A DNA stretch of 64,000 bases from Hemerocallis citrina (lineage: Eukaryota > Streptophyta > Magnoliopsida > Asparagales > Asphodelaceae), in the NCBI GenBank assembly GCA_017893485.1, contig CM030362.1, positions 38,348,984 through 38,412,983 of the forward strand, read 5' to 3'. A program made the translations under genes and the position numbers. Shown here piece by piece: positions 1 through 11,830 of this stretch (its first letter is position 1; each line of letters opens with the position of its first letter). The notes under the pieces are model-generated. The model ran no database searches. It saw nothing but the letters and a program-made list of their open reading frames with translations, and was not told the origin of the DNA.

Positions 1-228
1 TGATACAGATTAAAGAGGAACAAATGCTTAAAGATTATTCAATTGTTGTTGTACATTTATTCAATTGTTGTAAATTTTACTTCCGCTGTGCAATGTAAAG
101 TGTAATATTGATGTAAACTCTGATATAAAGTGAAAAGTTCGAATTTCCTTGTAAAATTGTACTAAAGGAAGCGAAAAGATCCTGTAGAATATCTCGAATT
201 CAGTGTATTTGGGATTCGGGGCATTACA
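1..228 (+). repeat. 5' LTR of G1, last 228 bp only
   Basis: Positions 1-228 match 10321-10547, the end of the 3' LTR, with about eight substitutions and one indel (about 96% identity by eye). It ends in TTACA and is followed after three bases by the primer-binding site. The start of this LTR lies outside the window. Confidence 0.95.
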
Positions 229-231
229 GAG

Positions 232-249
232 TGGTATCTGAGCCAGGTT
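232..249 (+). other. Primer-binding site of G1 (tRNA-iMet type)
   Basis: TGGTATCTGAGCCAGGTT differs at one base from the usual plant initiator-methionine tRNA complement (TGGTATCAGAGCC...). It lies 3 bases after the LTR end and marks where minus-strand cDNA synthesis would start. Confidence 0.9.
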
Positions 250-389
250 TTCCACACTTGTACAAATTTATAAGGAACGACACCCTAGAAGTGGACATTA
301 GAGTGTGTGTTTGAGTCTAGAGATTTAAATGTAAGTGACTTATATTTGTGTTACTTTATGACTTATGCTTCTTCCTCTCTATTTCTAAG

Positions 390-812
390 ATGGCTGATCA
401 CTTCGACCCTGCTGGAGACGATGACTGGCATATCATCGAGGAAGAGTACCATCCTGGACAGGCAGATTCCGAGGACGAGTACTACCCTGGGCAAGCAGAA
501 TCTGACGGAGAAGAATGACCTGAATCCCGAGAGATTACCCCACCACCGGATTCATCTGATGACTCGTCTGACGGAGAAGAAGAACCAGTTCCAAATAGTC
601 TTGTGACTTCTCTTCAGAGGCAGGTAGAAACACTACAAGAGAGAGTCGGATTATTGGAGGCTCAGCTGGCAAAGCATAAGGATGACTATTCTGTTCTCAG
701 TCATCGTATACGGGAACTCGAGAAGAGGAAGAATTTGACAGATGTGCTGAAGGATGAAGTTGATGAACTACAGGGAGAACTTCGAGAAGCGAACAGGAAC
801 CGTAGGAGTTAG
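390..812 (+). pseudogene. Acidic, coiled-coil ORF in the gag position of G1
   Basis: One frame of 141 codons from ATG 390 to TAG 812, broken only by a TGA at 516-518. The first about 65 residues are very acidic, with a duplicated PGQA(D/E)S stretch and a run of D, E, S and P. The last about 70 residues are heptad-like and rich in L, E, K and R (MTSLQRQVETLQERVGLLEA and onward), predicting a coiled coil. There is no gag matrix/capsid domain and no CCHC knuckle. I do not recognise the family. It may be a replacement or leader ORF of a non-autonomous lineage, perhaps helping particle assembly by oligomerisation; that role is inference. An AT-rich 150-bp noncoding stretch separates it from protease, suggesting gag was deleted. 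Confidence 0.6.
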
Positions 813-963
813 ACTGTTGTAGCTTCTATTATCTTTCATTCTGATGTCAAGAAATGTTTTTCAATTCGAATGTATAAAGTTTGGAATTCAATGAAATACA
901 AGTTGAATTAAAATTCATGTCTTATACTTCGAATTTGATGGACCTTTTATATCAGAATATAGA

Positions 964-1285
964 ATGAAAGCTGTTGTGTTGTTCGATACTGGATCCTCTC
1001 ATACTTTTGTGTCTTCTAAATTTGCTAAAGTGTTGGGAGTTGAACCGAAGATTTTTCTAGGCAAGATCTTAGCAGTAGCTACTCCATCAGGAAAAATTTT
1101 AACCACTGATCGGTATTATGCTGATTGTGAGATTGTAATTGGAGATCGAATCTTTGGCATTGATCTGATCGAGCTGACTATCTTGGGAGTCGATGATATC
1201 ATTGGCATTGATTGGATGTCGGTGTACAGTGCAAGCATCGAGTGTAAGACCAAGAGGTAACAGTGAAGGCTCCAGGTGGACTTGA
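964..1285 (+). pseudogene. Retroviral-type aspartic protease of G1, split by an insertion
   Basis: The frame contains FDTGSSHTF, the D-T-G active-site loop of retroviral aspartic proteases, and later ILGVDDIIGIDWM, the second conserved block (usual form ILGMDWL) of gypsy proteases. It normally matures Gag-Pol. The reading frame shifts near 1256-1260, where one G seems lost: the shifted frame continues VTVKAPGGLD, the expected text. At 1285 a solo LTR interrupts it, and the gene resumes at 4155. No upstream gag is fused to it. It is inactive in this copy. Confidence 0.85.
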
Positions 1286-4149
1286 TGTAACGCCCCGAAT
1301 CCCAAATTACTGAATCGAGATGTTCTACAGGATCTTTTCGCTTCCTTCACATACAATTTTACAAGGAATTTTAAAACTTTTCTTTTTCATCAGAGTTTAC
1401 AACACATTACATTTGAATTTACACAGCGGAAGCAAAATATACAACATTTACATAAATGAACAACAACATGATAAACTCTTTATGCATCCATTCTTCTTTA
1501 CATGTAATTTATCCTGCATACAAAATTGTGGGTACGTCAGTTTATTCAACCGACGATAATTATATATGGCCATCATCTCTATGCCAGAAACAGTATAATA
1601 AATCTCATTTCTTAGCAAAATCACAATCTTGTTCAATAATAAGCATGTAAAATCAAGGGAACTTTTAGAGATGTCGTGTCGTGATTGTGCACTTAATCCT
1701 TAATGCAATTATTTAATTAAGACATGACACTAATGCACACTTGTTCGAATTCTATGCATCCCATACTACATAGGTTCGAGGGCAAGCCTCTTAATCGTTC
1801 TTCATTTTTGTAGGGTTCAATCCCCCGCCATGACTTACTCTACTTCTGTAAATTCAATGAGTATCTTAGATGATTCTATGAGTACAAGCATGTATCCTGG
1901 CCCCTGGAGTAGAATTTCGCGCCATGTCTTGACTCGTCAAGCATGCATTCTGCGACAATTCAGCCTCCTCCCTGAACACACTCCTCTTGCAGTCACCAAA
2001 ACATCCCACAAGCGTGACTAGAGTCCGATCATTACTGAGTTGTGCCCGCGCCATGTCTTGACGCATCAAGCATGCATTCTGCGACCCACACACCCGCACC
2101 GTACCCTAGCTCTCATACTCATGTTTTTCTCTCACCTTCATCACCTCCACACTATGTATTAAAGTTACATTAGAATCATGAATAAAAATCAAGCTCTAGA
2201 GTTAGCCTCTCCATCAACCGGACTTATCATTTCATTTCACTTGACCAACCTGGTCTATTTCTCAATATCATTTCATTTCACTGCCGGGGAGACTTAGCTA
2301 CTCCTTCGTTCAATTTCAAATTCACAATATCCAATTGAGCACCATCAGCTCATGATTTCATTTTAGAGTCTCACAGACTTTCTCATCATGATTTAGCATT
2401 TCATAATTATTCATTTAATTCTCAATTCTCATTTACGATTCATTTCACATATTTCATACAGTCATAAAGAGAGTCCATCAACTTACATCATGAGGTTCAC
2501 AATTACCAATCAGTAAATAACATGAATTCAAATATATCCAAAAGTCCACTCTGTACAGTCGACCTGGAAGGACACCAGTCGACTCATACAGTCACGTACA
2601 GCATCATTCATAATAACTCGGGATAGTCGACTGTTGTACACAACCAATCTCCTGTCCCTCAACTTTTCATGTTCACAATATTGTCCTCATGACAGTCGAC
2701 TGTTCATCCATCAGTCGTCTGTCCTAGGATTTCAACAGCATAATTTCTAAGTCCAGATCAGTCGACTTGCTACACGCATTCGGTCGACTGGACAGATCCA
2801 TTTTCAATTTAAAGAGATTATTTACAGTTCTTACATGCACTTGCATCATGATGTCAATTTTCAACACGCATAAGGTCATATTTCATAAGCAGAGTCTCTT
2901 ATTGTTCAGTAATCTCACAACATGAATTCTCACTTTACTAGTATGCTCTTTCTTTAGGGAAAATATTTTAAATATGCATTCGTACATATTCATAACTTTC
3001 TTACAAAGATAAAGATATATCTCTCGAATTATCATGCTGAGTCTACATAAAAGAATATCTTAGTTCACGAAACCTCCAAACAGGTCGTACTCAAAGTACG
3101 GTACCAGTCGGCTGACTCATATGGCAGTCGACTGTGCCGATAGTTATAAATTACCATTAGTTCTTTGCCATTCATTTATTGCCTTCCCTCCATCATATGT
3201 GTCATAGGAAAAATATACATCTAACAATCACACCATCATGTCTACTCACACACATGTTCATCAGTACATTATAAGAAATATTGTCTCGTACCAGTCGGCT
3301 GGCACATGTGGCAGTCGACTGTACCGACAATCTCGTTCTCAACATTAATAGCATGTTCAAGCAATTTCTACGGCAATCAATTCCCTTCCTATAACATGGT
3401 ATCAATCATAACAATTATAGTATTATCCCTACATTAGAAGTCCTGAGAAACACCCACCTTTTATGAAGAAAAATAACGAAATCCAGCAAAGTCCTTCAAT
3501 ATAGCGCAGCACTTCTTGCTCCTTTGTTCCACACCGGGCTCCTCAGCAATGTTGCTTGCCTCCACAGAAAACTCCCACACAACTCACAGATACTCTCTAT
3601 AATCTCAGGAAATTTTAGTGTAAAAGAGAATAGGGGATAGTAGGGGGTATTTATACTAGAAGATAAATAGAATGAAGGGTTGAGATCTATTAGGGAGTTG
3701 AAGAAACAAGGGCTGAGATTAAGTCGGAAGTTTAGAAACTACCCACACCTCAAAAATGTAACTACCCATGATCTAACCCATCACTCCACAATCCGGTCAA
3801 GAAGTGTGCTCATTGCACGTGTACATAAAGTGCACGTGTAAGCACAAGTCACACTACAAATTTGTACATTAAAATACCCGGGAATAAAATAGAGTAAGAA
3901 ATGCTACATTACAAGTTGTAGAAAATAATAAGAGGGTTTAAATTCATGGGCTTAAAACCAATTTGGGCCAAACTAGTTATTTTGTAGAAATAAATAAGTA
4001 AATTAACATTTGGGCTTTAGGGAAAAATACTTTATAAAAACAATGTTCTTATTCATCATGTTGAAAAATAATAGCCAATAATATTGCACAAGTATACTAT
4101 ACAAAAATGAATAATCTTTCATATATAAAAAAAAAGTCAGGGTATTACA
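1286..4149 (-). mobile_element. Solo LTR of a G1-related gypsy family, inserted in G1 protease
   Basis: Bounded by TGTAACGCCCCG and GGTATTACA (TG...CA), with a perfect 5-bp duplication CTTGA at 1281-1285 and 4150-4154. Read on the minus strand it starts TGTAATACCCTGA and ends GATTCGGGGCGTTACA, the same terminal sequences as the G1 LTR, and 1740-2350 resembles the reverse complement of about 9600-10100. It has no primer site, polypurine tract or coding sequence inside, so it is a solo LTR (2864 bp) left by LTR-LTR recombination. It holds about ten copies or variants of CAGTCGACTG between 2555 and 3321. Confidence 0.9.
3648..3655 (-). promoter_or_regulatory. TATA box of the solo LTR
   Basis: TATAAATA on the minus strand. 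It is the likely U3 promoter of the solo LTR, which could drive transcription leftward into G1 in antisense. Confidence 0.5.
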
Positions 4150-4154
4150 CTTGA

Positions 4155-5860
4155 AGTCACTTTCCAAAGGAAGAAGAAGTGTTCTAGGCTGGTGGCAGCT
4201 ATCCGCAAGGAAGAGATTCCTGTGGAAGTGCAAGGAATTCCTGTGGTTCAGGACTATCCGACTGTGTTCTTGGAACATTTTCCTGGGTTACCCCCACATC
4301 GTGATGTAGATTTCAGCATCACTGTTCAACCGGAAAGTGCACCCATTTCTAAGGCACCGTATAGGATGGCTCCAGTGGAACAAGATGAGGTGAAACGGCA
4401 GATTAAGGAACTGTTGGAGAAAGGCTTTATTCAACCTAGTGCGTCACCTTGGGGAGCACCAGTGCTTTTGGTAAAGAAGAAGGATGGATCGATGAGAATG
4501 TGTATCGATTACCGGGAGCTGAATAAGGTCACTGTTCAGAATAAGTATCCTATTCCTCGAATTGATGACTTGTTCGATCGTCTACAAGGAGCAGCTATTT
4601 TCTCCAAAATAGATCTTCGATCAGGATATCACCAAGTTCGAGTGAAAGCTGAAGATGTGCACAAAACTGCATTTAGAACTCGACATGGGCATTACGAATT
4701 CTTAGTTATGCCATTTGGAGTGACGAATGCACCCGCAATCTTCATGGATTTAATGAATAGAGTTCTGAGGCCGTTCATTGATTCTTTCGTCGTGGTGTTT
4801 ATCGACGATATCCTCGTGTACTCCAAGACAGAAGCGGAGCACACCGATCATCTGGCAGCAGTTTTGAAGAAGCAGGAAGAGCAGAAGTTGTATGCCAAGT
4901 TATCCAAGTGTGATTTCTGGAAATCTGAAGTGGCATTCCTAGGTCACATCCTTTCTAAGGAGGGAGTGGCAACTGACCCTCAGAAGATAGAGGCAGTGAG
5001 AGATTGGGCTAGGCCTACTACAGTGAAGGAAGTCAGAAGTTTTCTTGGAATAACTGGATACTACAGGAGATTCATTCAAGGTTATGCTCAGATAGCCGTG
5101 CCGCTTACTGGACTGACCAAGAAGAATGTGAATTTCAAGTGGACTGAGCAATGTGAGGCGAGCTTTCAGGAGTTGAAAGAGAAGCTGACTACTGCACCTA
5201 TTTTGGCTTTGCCTAGAGCAGGTGTTGAGTATGATGTTTATAGCGATGCTTCACATCGTAGGCTTGGTTGTGTCTTAATGCAAGAAGGAAGAGTAATCGC
5301 TTATGGGTCTAGGCAACTACGACCGCATGAGAAGAATTATCCGACTCATGATCTGGAGTTGGCTGCGATTATCTTTGTCCTAAAGCAATGGAGGCACTAC
5401 GTGTACGGTGAGAAATTGAACATGTACACGGACCACAAAAGTTTGAAGTACATATATTAATAGAGGGATCTGAATTTGAGGCAGCGGAGATGGTTGGAAG
5501 TGCTTGAGGACATGCGACCTGAGATCAAGTATCATCCAGGGAAGGCTAATGTTGTTGCGGATGCACTTAGTCGCAAGAGCAGTTTAGCCAGTTTGATTAC
5601 GACTCAGAAGCATCTGATTGAAGAATTGGACCGAGCAGGTATTGAAATTGTCTTGCAAGGATTGGGAGCATCTTTGGCTCAGTTGAGGCTTCAGCCTACT
5701 TTGAATGCAAGGATCATTGCAAGTCAGGAGGTTGATGCTGATATCTTGGAGATGAAGGAGCAGGTTGGTGCTGGCAGGTTGCCCGGATTTCAAATCAAGG
5801 ATGGAGTGCTGTGGTTCGGAGATAGTCTATGTGTTCCAAATCAGGTGGACCTCTTCAGGA
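4155..5860 (+). pseudogene. Reverse transcriptase and RNase H of G1
   Basis: Copies retroelement RNA into DNA and removes the RNA strand. Visible blocks: [67 protein letters not shown] (catalytic Asp-Asp, usual form YIDDIL or FIDDIL), [10 protein letters not shown] and [10 protein letters not shown], then the connection and RNase H ([37 protein letters not shown]). Two adjacent stops, TAA TAG at 5458-5463, replace the usual TQK after LKYI; RNase H continues in frame (LNLRQRRWLEVLEDM, VVADALSRKSS). A further frameshift near 5845-5856 separates it from the integrase zinc domain. The frame is therefore dead, although the RT core is intact. Confidence 0.95.
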
Positions 5861-6820
5861 GGCGCATGCTAATCTTTTGTCGGTACATCCTGGGAGTACT
5901 AAGATGTACAAAGACATCAAACAGCATTTCTGGTGGTCAGGTTTGAAGCGGGATGTGGCTGAATTTGTGTCGAAGTGTGAGGTTTGTCAGCAAGTCAAAG
6001 CCGAAAATCAGAGACCCGGAGGTCTATTACAGCAGTTACCTATTCCGAAATGGAAGTGGAATAACATCAGTATGGATTTCATTACGGGATTGCCTAAGAG
6101 TTCTAAAGGCAATGATGCAATTTGGGTTATAGTCGATCGACTGACCAAGTCTGCTCACTTTTTGGCGATGAAACTCACTGCTTCGATGGACAAGTTGGCT
6201 GAGTTGTATGTTGGCAAGATCGTCCGGCTTCATGGTGTCCTGTCAACTATTGTTTCTGATCGAGATGCGCGGTTTACTTCGCATTTCTGGAGGAGTTTTC
6301 AGACAGCATTGGGTACCAAGACAGATTTCAGCACTGCTTTTCATCCGCAAATCGATGGGCAGACCGAGAGAGTCAACCGTATTCTTGAGGATATGCTTCG
6401 ATGTTGTATACTAGACTTTGGAGGCAGTTGGGAAAGGCATTTACCTTTGGTAGAGTTTGCCTACAGCAACAATTTTCAGGCTAGCATCGGGATGGCGCCG
6501 TACGAGGCTCTGTATGGCAGGAAGTGCAGGACACCTGTTTGTTGGTTTGAGGTTGGGGAGCGTCAGTTGTTTGGTCCTGAGCTTGTACAGCAAACCTCTG
6601 AGAAGATTGATCTGATCAGGAAAAGGTTGGTGGAAGCTCAGAGCAGGCAGAAAAGCTATGCAGACAACCGGAGAAGGGACCTTGAGTTTGAGGTTGGTGA
6701 CTTCGTCTTTCTGAAAGTATCACCCAGTAAAGGTGTGGTTCAATTTGGCGAAGACGGGAAGTTAGCCCCGAGGTTTATAGGCCCGTACAAGATATTGAAA
6801 AGGGTCGGAAAACTGCTTAC
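5829..6820 (+). pseudogene. Integrase of G1
   Basis: Inserts cDNA into the genome. The HHCC zinc domain is present (EAHANLLSVHPG, then KCEVCQQVKAENQ), followed by the DDE core: D in SMDFITGLPKS, D in IVSDRDARF and E in HPQIDGQTERVNR. The C-terminal GPY/F-like region includes IGPYKILKRVG. It is one or two bases out of frame with the upstream RT/RH. A single-base change in the A-run near 6807-6811 shifts it out of frame with the chromodomain; in the other frame the text continues with the expected AYRLELPEELSQVHNVFHVS. Confidence 0.95.
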
Positions 6821-7111
6821 CGGCTTGAATTACCGGAAGAGTTGTCTCAGGTGCACAATGTCTTTCATGTGTCTATGCTGAGAGGTTATATTCCAGATCC
6901 GAGTCATTATTTGCCTGAAGTGCCGGAAGGTTTGCTGTTGGATCTGAATTACATCGAGTCTCCTGTCAAGATTGCTGACCGTCGAGAGAAAGTCTTGAGG
7001 AATAAGACGACACCGATGGTCAAGGTAGTCTGGAGAAACCATTTGGTTGAAGAGGCTACTTGGGAGTCTGAGGAGAGGATGTTGAAGGACTATCCTGAGC
7101 TTTTTGCTTGA
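6806..7111 (+). pseudogene. Chromodomain tail of G1 integrase
   Basis: After SQVHNVFHVSMLRGYIPDPS comes ILDR-like IADRREKVLRNK, VKVVWRNHLVEEATWESEERM and a stop at 7109-7111. This is the plant chromovirus chromodomain (aromatic and W positions conserved), which directs integration to marked chromatin. It identifies G1 as a chromovirus. A frameshift separates it from the integrase core. Confidence 0.92.
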
Positions 7112-7198
7112 TTTGTATCTTTGTATCTTTTGTTCTTGTTGTGAGGGTTGTATTTTTGTTTTCTCGCTCTTGACTATAGTTTCGGGGACGTAACTATT

Positions 7199-7213
7199 CT
7201 ATGGAGGGAGTGT
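7199..7213 (+). other. Polypurine tract of G1
   Basis: A purine-rich stretch (ATGGAGGGAG) just before the 3' LTR start at 7214. It is the expected primer for plus-strand DNA synthesis. Confidence 0.7.
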
Positions 7214-7786
7214 TGTAATGCCCTGATTTTTTATCTAATGAAAAATTATTTATTTTGCATGTAGTGTGCACGTGCAATATTTTGGTTGGATTAAATCTTA
7301 TAATTATTTTCATTTTGATGGGTATAAATATTTAAATATGTGCTTTCAATTATTTTATACAAAAGCCTTCTTTTAAATAGATGAAAAGCCTTTTCTTTTA
7401 AAAAGCCTTTTTTCTTAAAAGCCCAAATTTAATTCATTTATTTTATTTTAAAGTTATTATTTTGGCCCATAAACTAAAGCCCATGAGCAATTTATTTTTA
7501 AATACAACTTTTCATGTAGAATACAAATTAAAGTTTATTTTTATATAAAATAAAATGTACAATTTTTGGACCTAGTTGCATGCACATGCACTACACGTAC
7601 ACGTGCATTATACACTTTGAATGGAGGCCGGGAATGCTTCTTTGGAGGGAAACCCAAATTTTTGAGTGGGATCATGGTGTGGTGGTTAGTTGATTATGGG
7701 TAGTTTTTGTAACTTCTCCTTAAATCTAAGCCACTTGTTCCTAACTCCTACTTCAATCCTAGCCATCAATTGTCCTTGATTCTTAG

Positions 7787-7795
7787 TATAAATAA
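7787..7795 (+). promoter_or_regulatory. TATA box in G1 3' LTR
   Basis: TATAAATAA in U3, followed by a C-run; the probable core promoter of the G1 family. Confidence 0.55.
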
Positions 7796-8726
7796 CCCCC
7801 CCCCCCCCCGGCTAGTTATTCTTGTGCCTATTAATCCTTCCAAACCTATAGTCTAAATTATATTATCTAGTAGTGTTTTTGTGAGTTGAAAGATTGAGTT
7901 GTGTGTGGGAGTTGTGCTTGCAACTACAAGGGGAGAAGAGGCCGGCATTCCAAGAGAAGAAGCTTTCGGTTTTGGTGCTTTTAGAGGCTCGAGTGCGCGC
8001 TTCAAGGAGGAGGAGCATTTCGTTGCAAGGACATTCGTCTAGGAGGTTGCTAGTTGTTCTTTTCTTCAATAAGGTGGGTAAATTTTCCCTATTTCTAAAT
8101 AGGAATGCATGCTAGATTTAATTAGAAGAATGTTGCATGAAATGATCATTTAGAGTAAACATTTAATTGAAAATGACTTATCGATTGATTGATATATGAA
8201 TGTGGAATCGTACGTGGTTCTATTAGTAAAAGCAAAATTATGTGTGAATTGGTTGTAGCCATAAATTATTGAAGAAAATTTCATTATCTATGTCACAAAT
8301 TATATACACAAAAGTTAGTAGATAAACCATGCTACTTTATGTGTTTAAATGAGCCTTTGTGTTGCATTGAAATAAACAAATCAAAATATGGATTCGTATG
8401 GTTGGTAAATGATTAAAAACAGAAATTAATATGAAGAATTTCTAGTAAAGAGATTGAGATGTTAATTGTGAAGAAATGTCGAAAAGAAGAAATGTGGTAA
8501 TTATAATGTAGAATCTGAATTAGTTGTATGAAAATATGTTTTAATTGTTACAAAAATTATTTTGCTCATACTGGTATGTAAATTATGTGAGGAAGAATTA
8601 ATCTGGAGTTGTACAGTAATTTTTATGAAAACAAAATGAAATGGGGACTAGTTGAACATCGAAACGTTTTAATAACAGAGAGAATTGGTTTGAATAAATT
8701 TTGAGTTGCGTTGTTGACAACCTGAG

Positions 8727-8880
8727 CGCGTAGCTCAAGTGGTCGGGATAGCCTAAATTGCTACAGTGGTCTGGGGTTGTTGGTTCGAATCGTCTGGGCA
8801 ACACACTTTTATTCCATGAATTTTTAAAATAAAAGAGAGCAGCGGCCGAGAGCATATAATGCTCTCAGTCCTCTTTATAA
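8727..8880 (+). mobile_element. tRNA-derived SINE-like sequence
   Basis: Contains a Pol III A box (TAGCTCAAGTGG, 8731-8742) and B box (GGTTCGAATCG, 8782-8792) about 50 bp apart, followed by a non-tRNA body. Flanking AT-rich DNA gives no clear TSD. Spacing and absence of a folded acceptor stem argue against a real tRNA gene. Likely a short SINE or SINE relic in the G1 LTR. Confidence 0.5.
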
Positions 8881-10547
8881 CGCTTGTAACACCCGGCCTA
8901 GTGGTCTGTGCCTTGGGCGTTTTTCTTGGGGTGCTGGGTTTGCTTCTAAAAATATATGGGACTTGTGAAAAATAATTTAGGGATTATTCGCATGAAATAA
9001 AATGTGATTTGAGAATAAAATGTGTAATTAGAACTATAGTTTTATATGTGTATTTTGGAAAAATTATACCTTGCAAAAAGAACTTGAAATGAAGGATTAG
9101 AAGATTAATATAGTAAAGATTGAAATGATATTATGTGATGAATGTGATTATTCCCAATTGAGAATAGTATGAAAAATATGAATTGTGAATATTCGTTAGT
9201 GATGCAAAGTATTTCTCATTTGAGAATAATGTGACAACTATGAAATGTGAATTATTCTCGTTGGAGAATAGTGCGACAAATTATGATGCGTGAATATCCA
9301 TCTTGATTGAATACTAGTGATGTGGGTTTTTAATGTGAAAATAATAATTTATGAGTTACATGATGAATAGTTGAAATTAATGTATAATATGGAATGTTGA
9401 ACGTTTTGTTGATCATGGTTGGAAACGAGAAACATTTTTGAGTATGATGACTCAACATATGAACTTATGAGTTTGAAACACTCAATTTTAGAAATTGTGA
9501 ATTTGAAATTGAAACAAAAGAGTAGCTAAGTCTCCCCCGGCATTTGGAAATAAATGAAAGGAAAATTTGAAAGGAAAGACCAAGGTTGGTCACGTTTGAA
9601 TGAATGAATAAGTCCGGTTTAGTGGAGATGCTAACTCTAGAGCTTTGATTTTTATTCATGATTTTGATAAAAACTAAGGATTAGTACATAGTGGAGACGT
9701 GATGAAAGTAGGAGAAAAACACGAGTATGAGGGCCATCGGATTAGCGGTGTGAGAGTGATCCACAGGCTGCCTGCTTGATGCGTCAAGACATGGCGTGGG
9801 CACTACTCCAGAATTATCGTCCCGGTGGCGACGCTTATGGGATGTTTGGTGACTGCAAGAGGATCGTGTGCCATGAAGTGAGGCTGAATTGCCACAGGCT
9901 GTCTTCACGATGCGTCGTGACATGACGTGAGATTCTCCTCCAGAATTTTCTGTACTCATAGATCATCAGGATACCTACCGTAGTTACAGTAGTAGACTAA
10001 GTCATGACGAGGGATTGAACCCTACAAAGATGAAGAACGATTAAGGGATTGCCCTCGGACCTATGTAGTATGGGATGCATAGAATCCGAATAAGTGCGCA
10101 TTAGTGTCATGTAACATAAATAACTGCATTAAGGACTAAGTGCACAATCACAACACGACATCAATAGGGTAGTCCCTTTAGTTTGATATGTGACAAGTTT
10201 GTGTTTGCTAAATTTGGAAAATAAGTTATACTATTTCCGGCATAGAGAGGATGGCCGTGTATAATGATCGTCGGTTGAATAAACTGGCGTACCCACAGTC
10301 TTATATGCAAGTAAATGGCTTGATACAGATTAAAGAGGAACAAATGCTTAAAGATTATTCAATTGTTGTTGTACATTTATTCAATTGTTGTAAATTTACT
10401 TCCGCTGTGCAATGTAAAGTGTAATATTGATGTAAACTCTGATGTAAAGTGAAAAGTTCAAATTTTCTTGTAAAATTGTACTAAAGGAAGCGAAAAGATC
10501 TTGTAGAACATCTCGAATTCAGTGTATTTGGGATTCGGGAAGTTACA

Positions 10548-10810
10548 TAGTTGACTAATACTAATTAAGTTATGCTTTAGATATCTTACCAATAAAACAT
10601 CCTCAATGGAGCATGAGGAACCAAAGTTTATTTTACCTTTACCAATGGTTTGACCAGTGCTATTATCTCCAAAGATGATGTTCTTCCCCTTTTTCCTTGA
10701 TAGTGGTGAAAAATATCTACTGTCACCAGTCATGTAATTTGAGCATCCACTATCAAGGTACCATCGATCTTTAGTTTTGATACGTTGAGGTACCTACATC
10801 AAGATTAGTA
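10548..10810 (-). pseudogene. Copia protease fragment of C1
   Basis: Minus-strand translation reads WYLDSGCSNYMTGDSRYF, the aspartic-protease D-S-G block of copia elements with the usual CS..MTG context, then IIFGDNSTGQTIGKGKI and LKHNLISISQL. It stops at the G1 LTR boundary at 10547/10548. The catalytic D-S-G codons lie near 10750-10770. It would process the copia polyprotein; here it is a fragment. Confidence 0.88.
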
Positions 10811-11389
10811 GGTATAATTTTGCGTGCCCAAATTTATTTTGAACCTGTATTTGTATCCTTTCTCATCTACACAAGATTAGTATTCCTTTTTAGTGAACAG
10901 TTATAAGAAATATGCCCGAGTCTACAATAAAAATTACATGTGATTCGACTATGCCTTGGGTCATGCATACTTGTATGATTTATATTTGTTTTGTGATTGT
11001 GTTGATTTTTATACAAGTGTGTATGACATGATGGTTTTTGATGAGGTATTGGCTCTTCGTAACCAAACCCTCGATTGTCATGATAGGATCTTCAATCTTT
11101 TGTAATAAAGTAACTGAGCCCTTCATACTTTCAATAACTTTTTCAAGCTCAATTACCTTTTTACACAGTTTTTTTTTCTAGTTATCTCATCGTCTTTTGT
11201 GTTCCAATGAAGAGTATCTAGTATGGCATCAAGAATCCTATTTTGTTCAAGGGATTCATTACATCCTTCCACCACTTCATCAATTTTTCTTTTACATTCA
11301 TCTAAGTCATTTGTGAGCTTGGCAATATAAACAGACTTCTCCTGAATCTCTCTTAAGTGATCATCATGCTTTGCTAGCGATTCACAAAT

Positions 11390-11830
11390 TTATTGTTTTA
11401 AAATCTCATTTTCTTCTAGCAAAATATCATGATCCTTTTGACATGACTCAAGTTTTTCGAAAATTAGGGCATTCTTATTTTTTAGTTTGTGATTTTTTGT
11501 TATGCAAGCGTCATGTATTTCATTAGAATTTTGTTTATATTGCCTAAGTTCACGACTTAGTTTCTTGGCATTGTCTTTCAAACCATTACACATATCTATA
11601 AGTTCGATTACTTCTTCTTGAGAGGGTGATTGCACCTTACCACTCCCAAGAGCTATGAAGCCGACGTTGTCGTAGCCTTGCTCTTCCTCACTTGAATCTA
11701 TGTATAGCCAAGTTGCTTTTAGCGCCTTCTTTTTCTGTCTTGGATATGAGCAATAGTAATCTCTGTTTCTGTCTTGTTGAATAGGACAGTTTGCACGGAT
11801 GCGTCCGGGCTTCTTGCACTTGTAGCACAC
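11390..11830 (-). pseudogene. C1 gag C-terminal part: CCHC knuckle plus coiled coil
   Basis: Begins MCYKCKKPGRIRANCPIQQ, a zinc knuckle (C-x2-C-x4-R-x4-C; the usual His is replaced by Arg, so metal binding is doubtful). An acidic linker (SSEEEQGYD) follows, then about 75 residues rich in E, K, L and N with heptad spacing. Family knowledge: this layout is the Sirevirus Gag tail. Coiled-coil-like sequence continues leftward to about 11160 in broken frames. Confidence 0.75.

Larger units (their letters stand above)
1..10547 (+). mobile_element. G1: Ty3/gypsy chromovirus (Tekay/Del-like), decayed, 5' end off-window
   Basis: A long-terminal-repeat retrotransposon on the plus strand. In order it has a partial 5' LTR, a tRNA-iMet primer-binding site, a short coiled-coil ORF, protease, reverse transcriptase, RNase H, integrase and chromodomain, then a 3.3-kb 3' LTR. 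The order PR-RT-RH-INT is that of Ty3/gypsy; the C-terminal chromodomain and very long LTRs fit the Tekay/Del branch. A recognisable gag is absent. Several stops and frameshifts break pol, so it cannot be autonomous. The bases after the 3' LTR (10548-10552, TAGTT) lie inside a copia protease reading the other way, so G1 inserted into C1; the matching TAGTT should lie just left of the missing 5' LTR start. Confidence 0.93.
7214..10547 (+). repeat. 3' LTR of G1 (3334 bp)
   Basis: Starts TGTAATGCCCTGATT and ends GATTCGGGAAGTTACA; its last 227 bp match the window's first 228 bp. A TATA box at 7787-7795 precedes a poly-C tract (about 7797-7810). It contains a SINE-like insertion near 8727. A TGTAACACCCGG motif at 8884 looks like another LTR start, so the LTR may be chimeric. 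Otherwise it is AT-rich noncoding DNA. Confidence 0.92.

Noticed and set aside
8727..8800. Possible tRNA gene (A and B boxes present)
   Set aside because: No complementary acceptor arm or anticodon fold could be formed around the boxes and the spacing is SINE-like; kept as a SINE-like sequence.
8884..9000. Possible start of a further nested LTR (TGTAACACCCGG)
   Set aside because: No matching end or TSD found inside the G1 LTR; mentioned only as a hint of chimerism.
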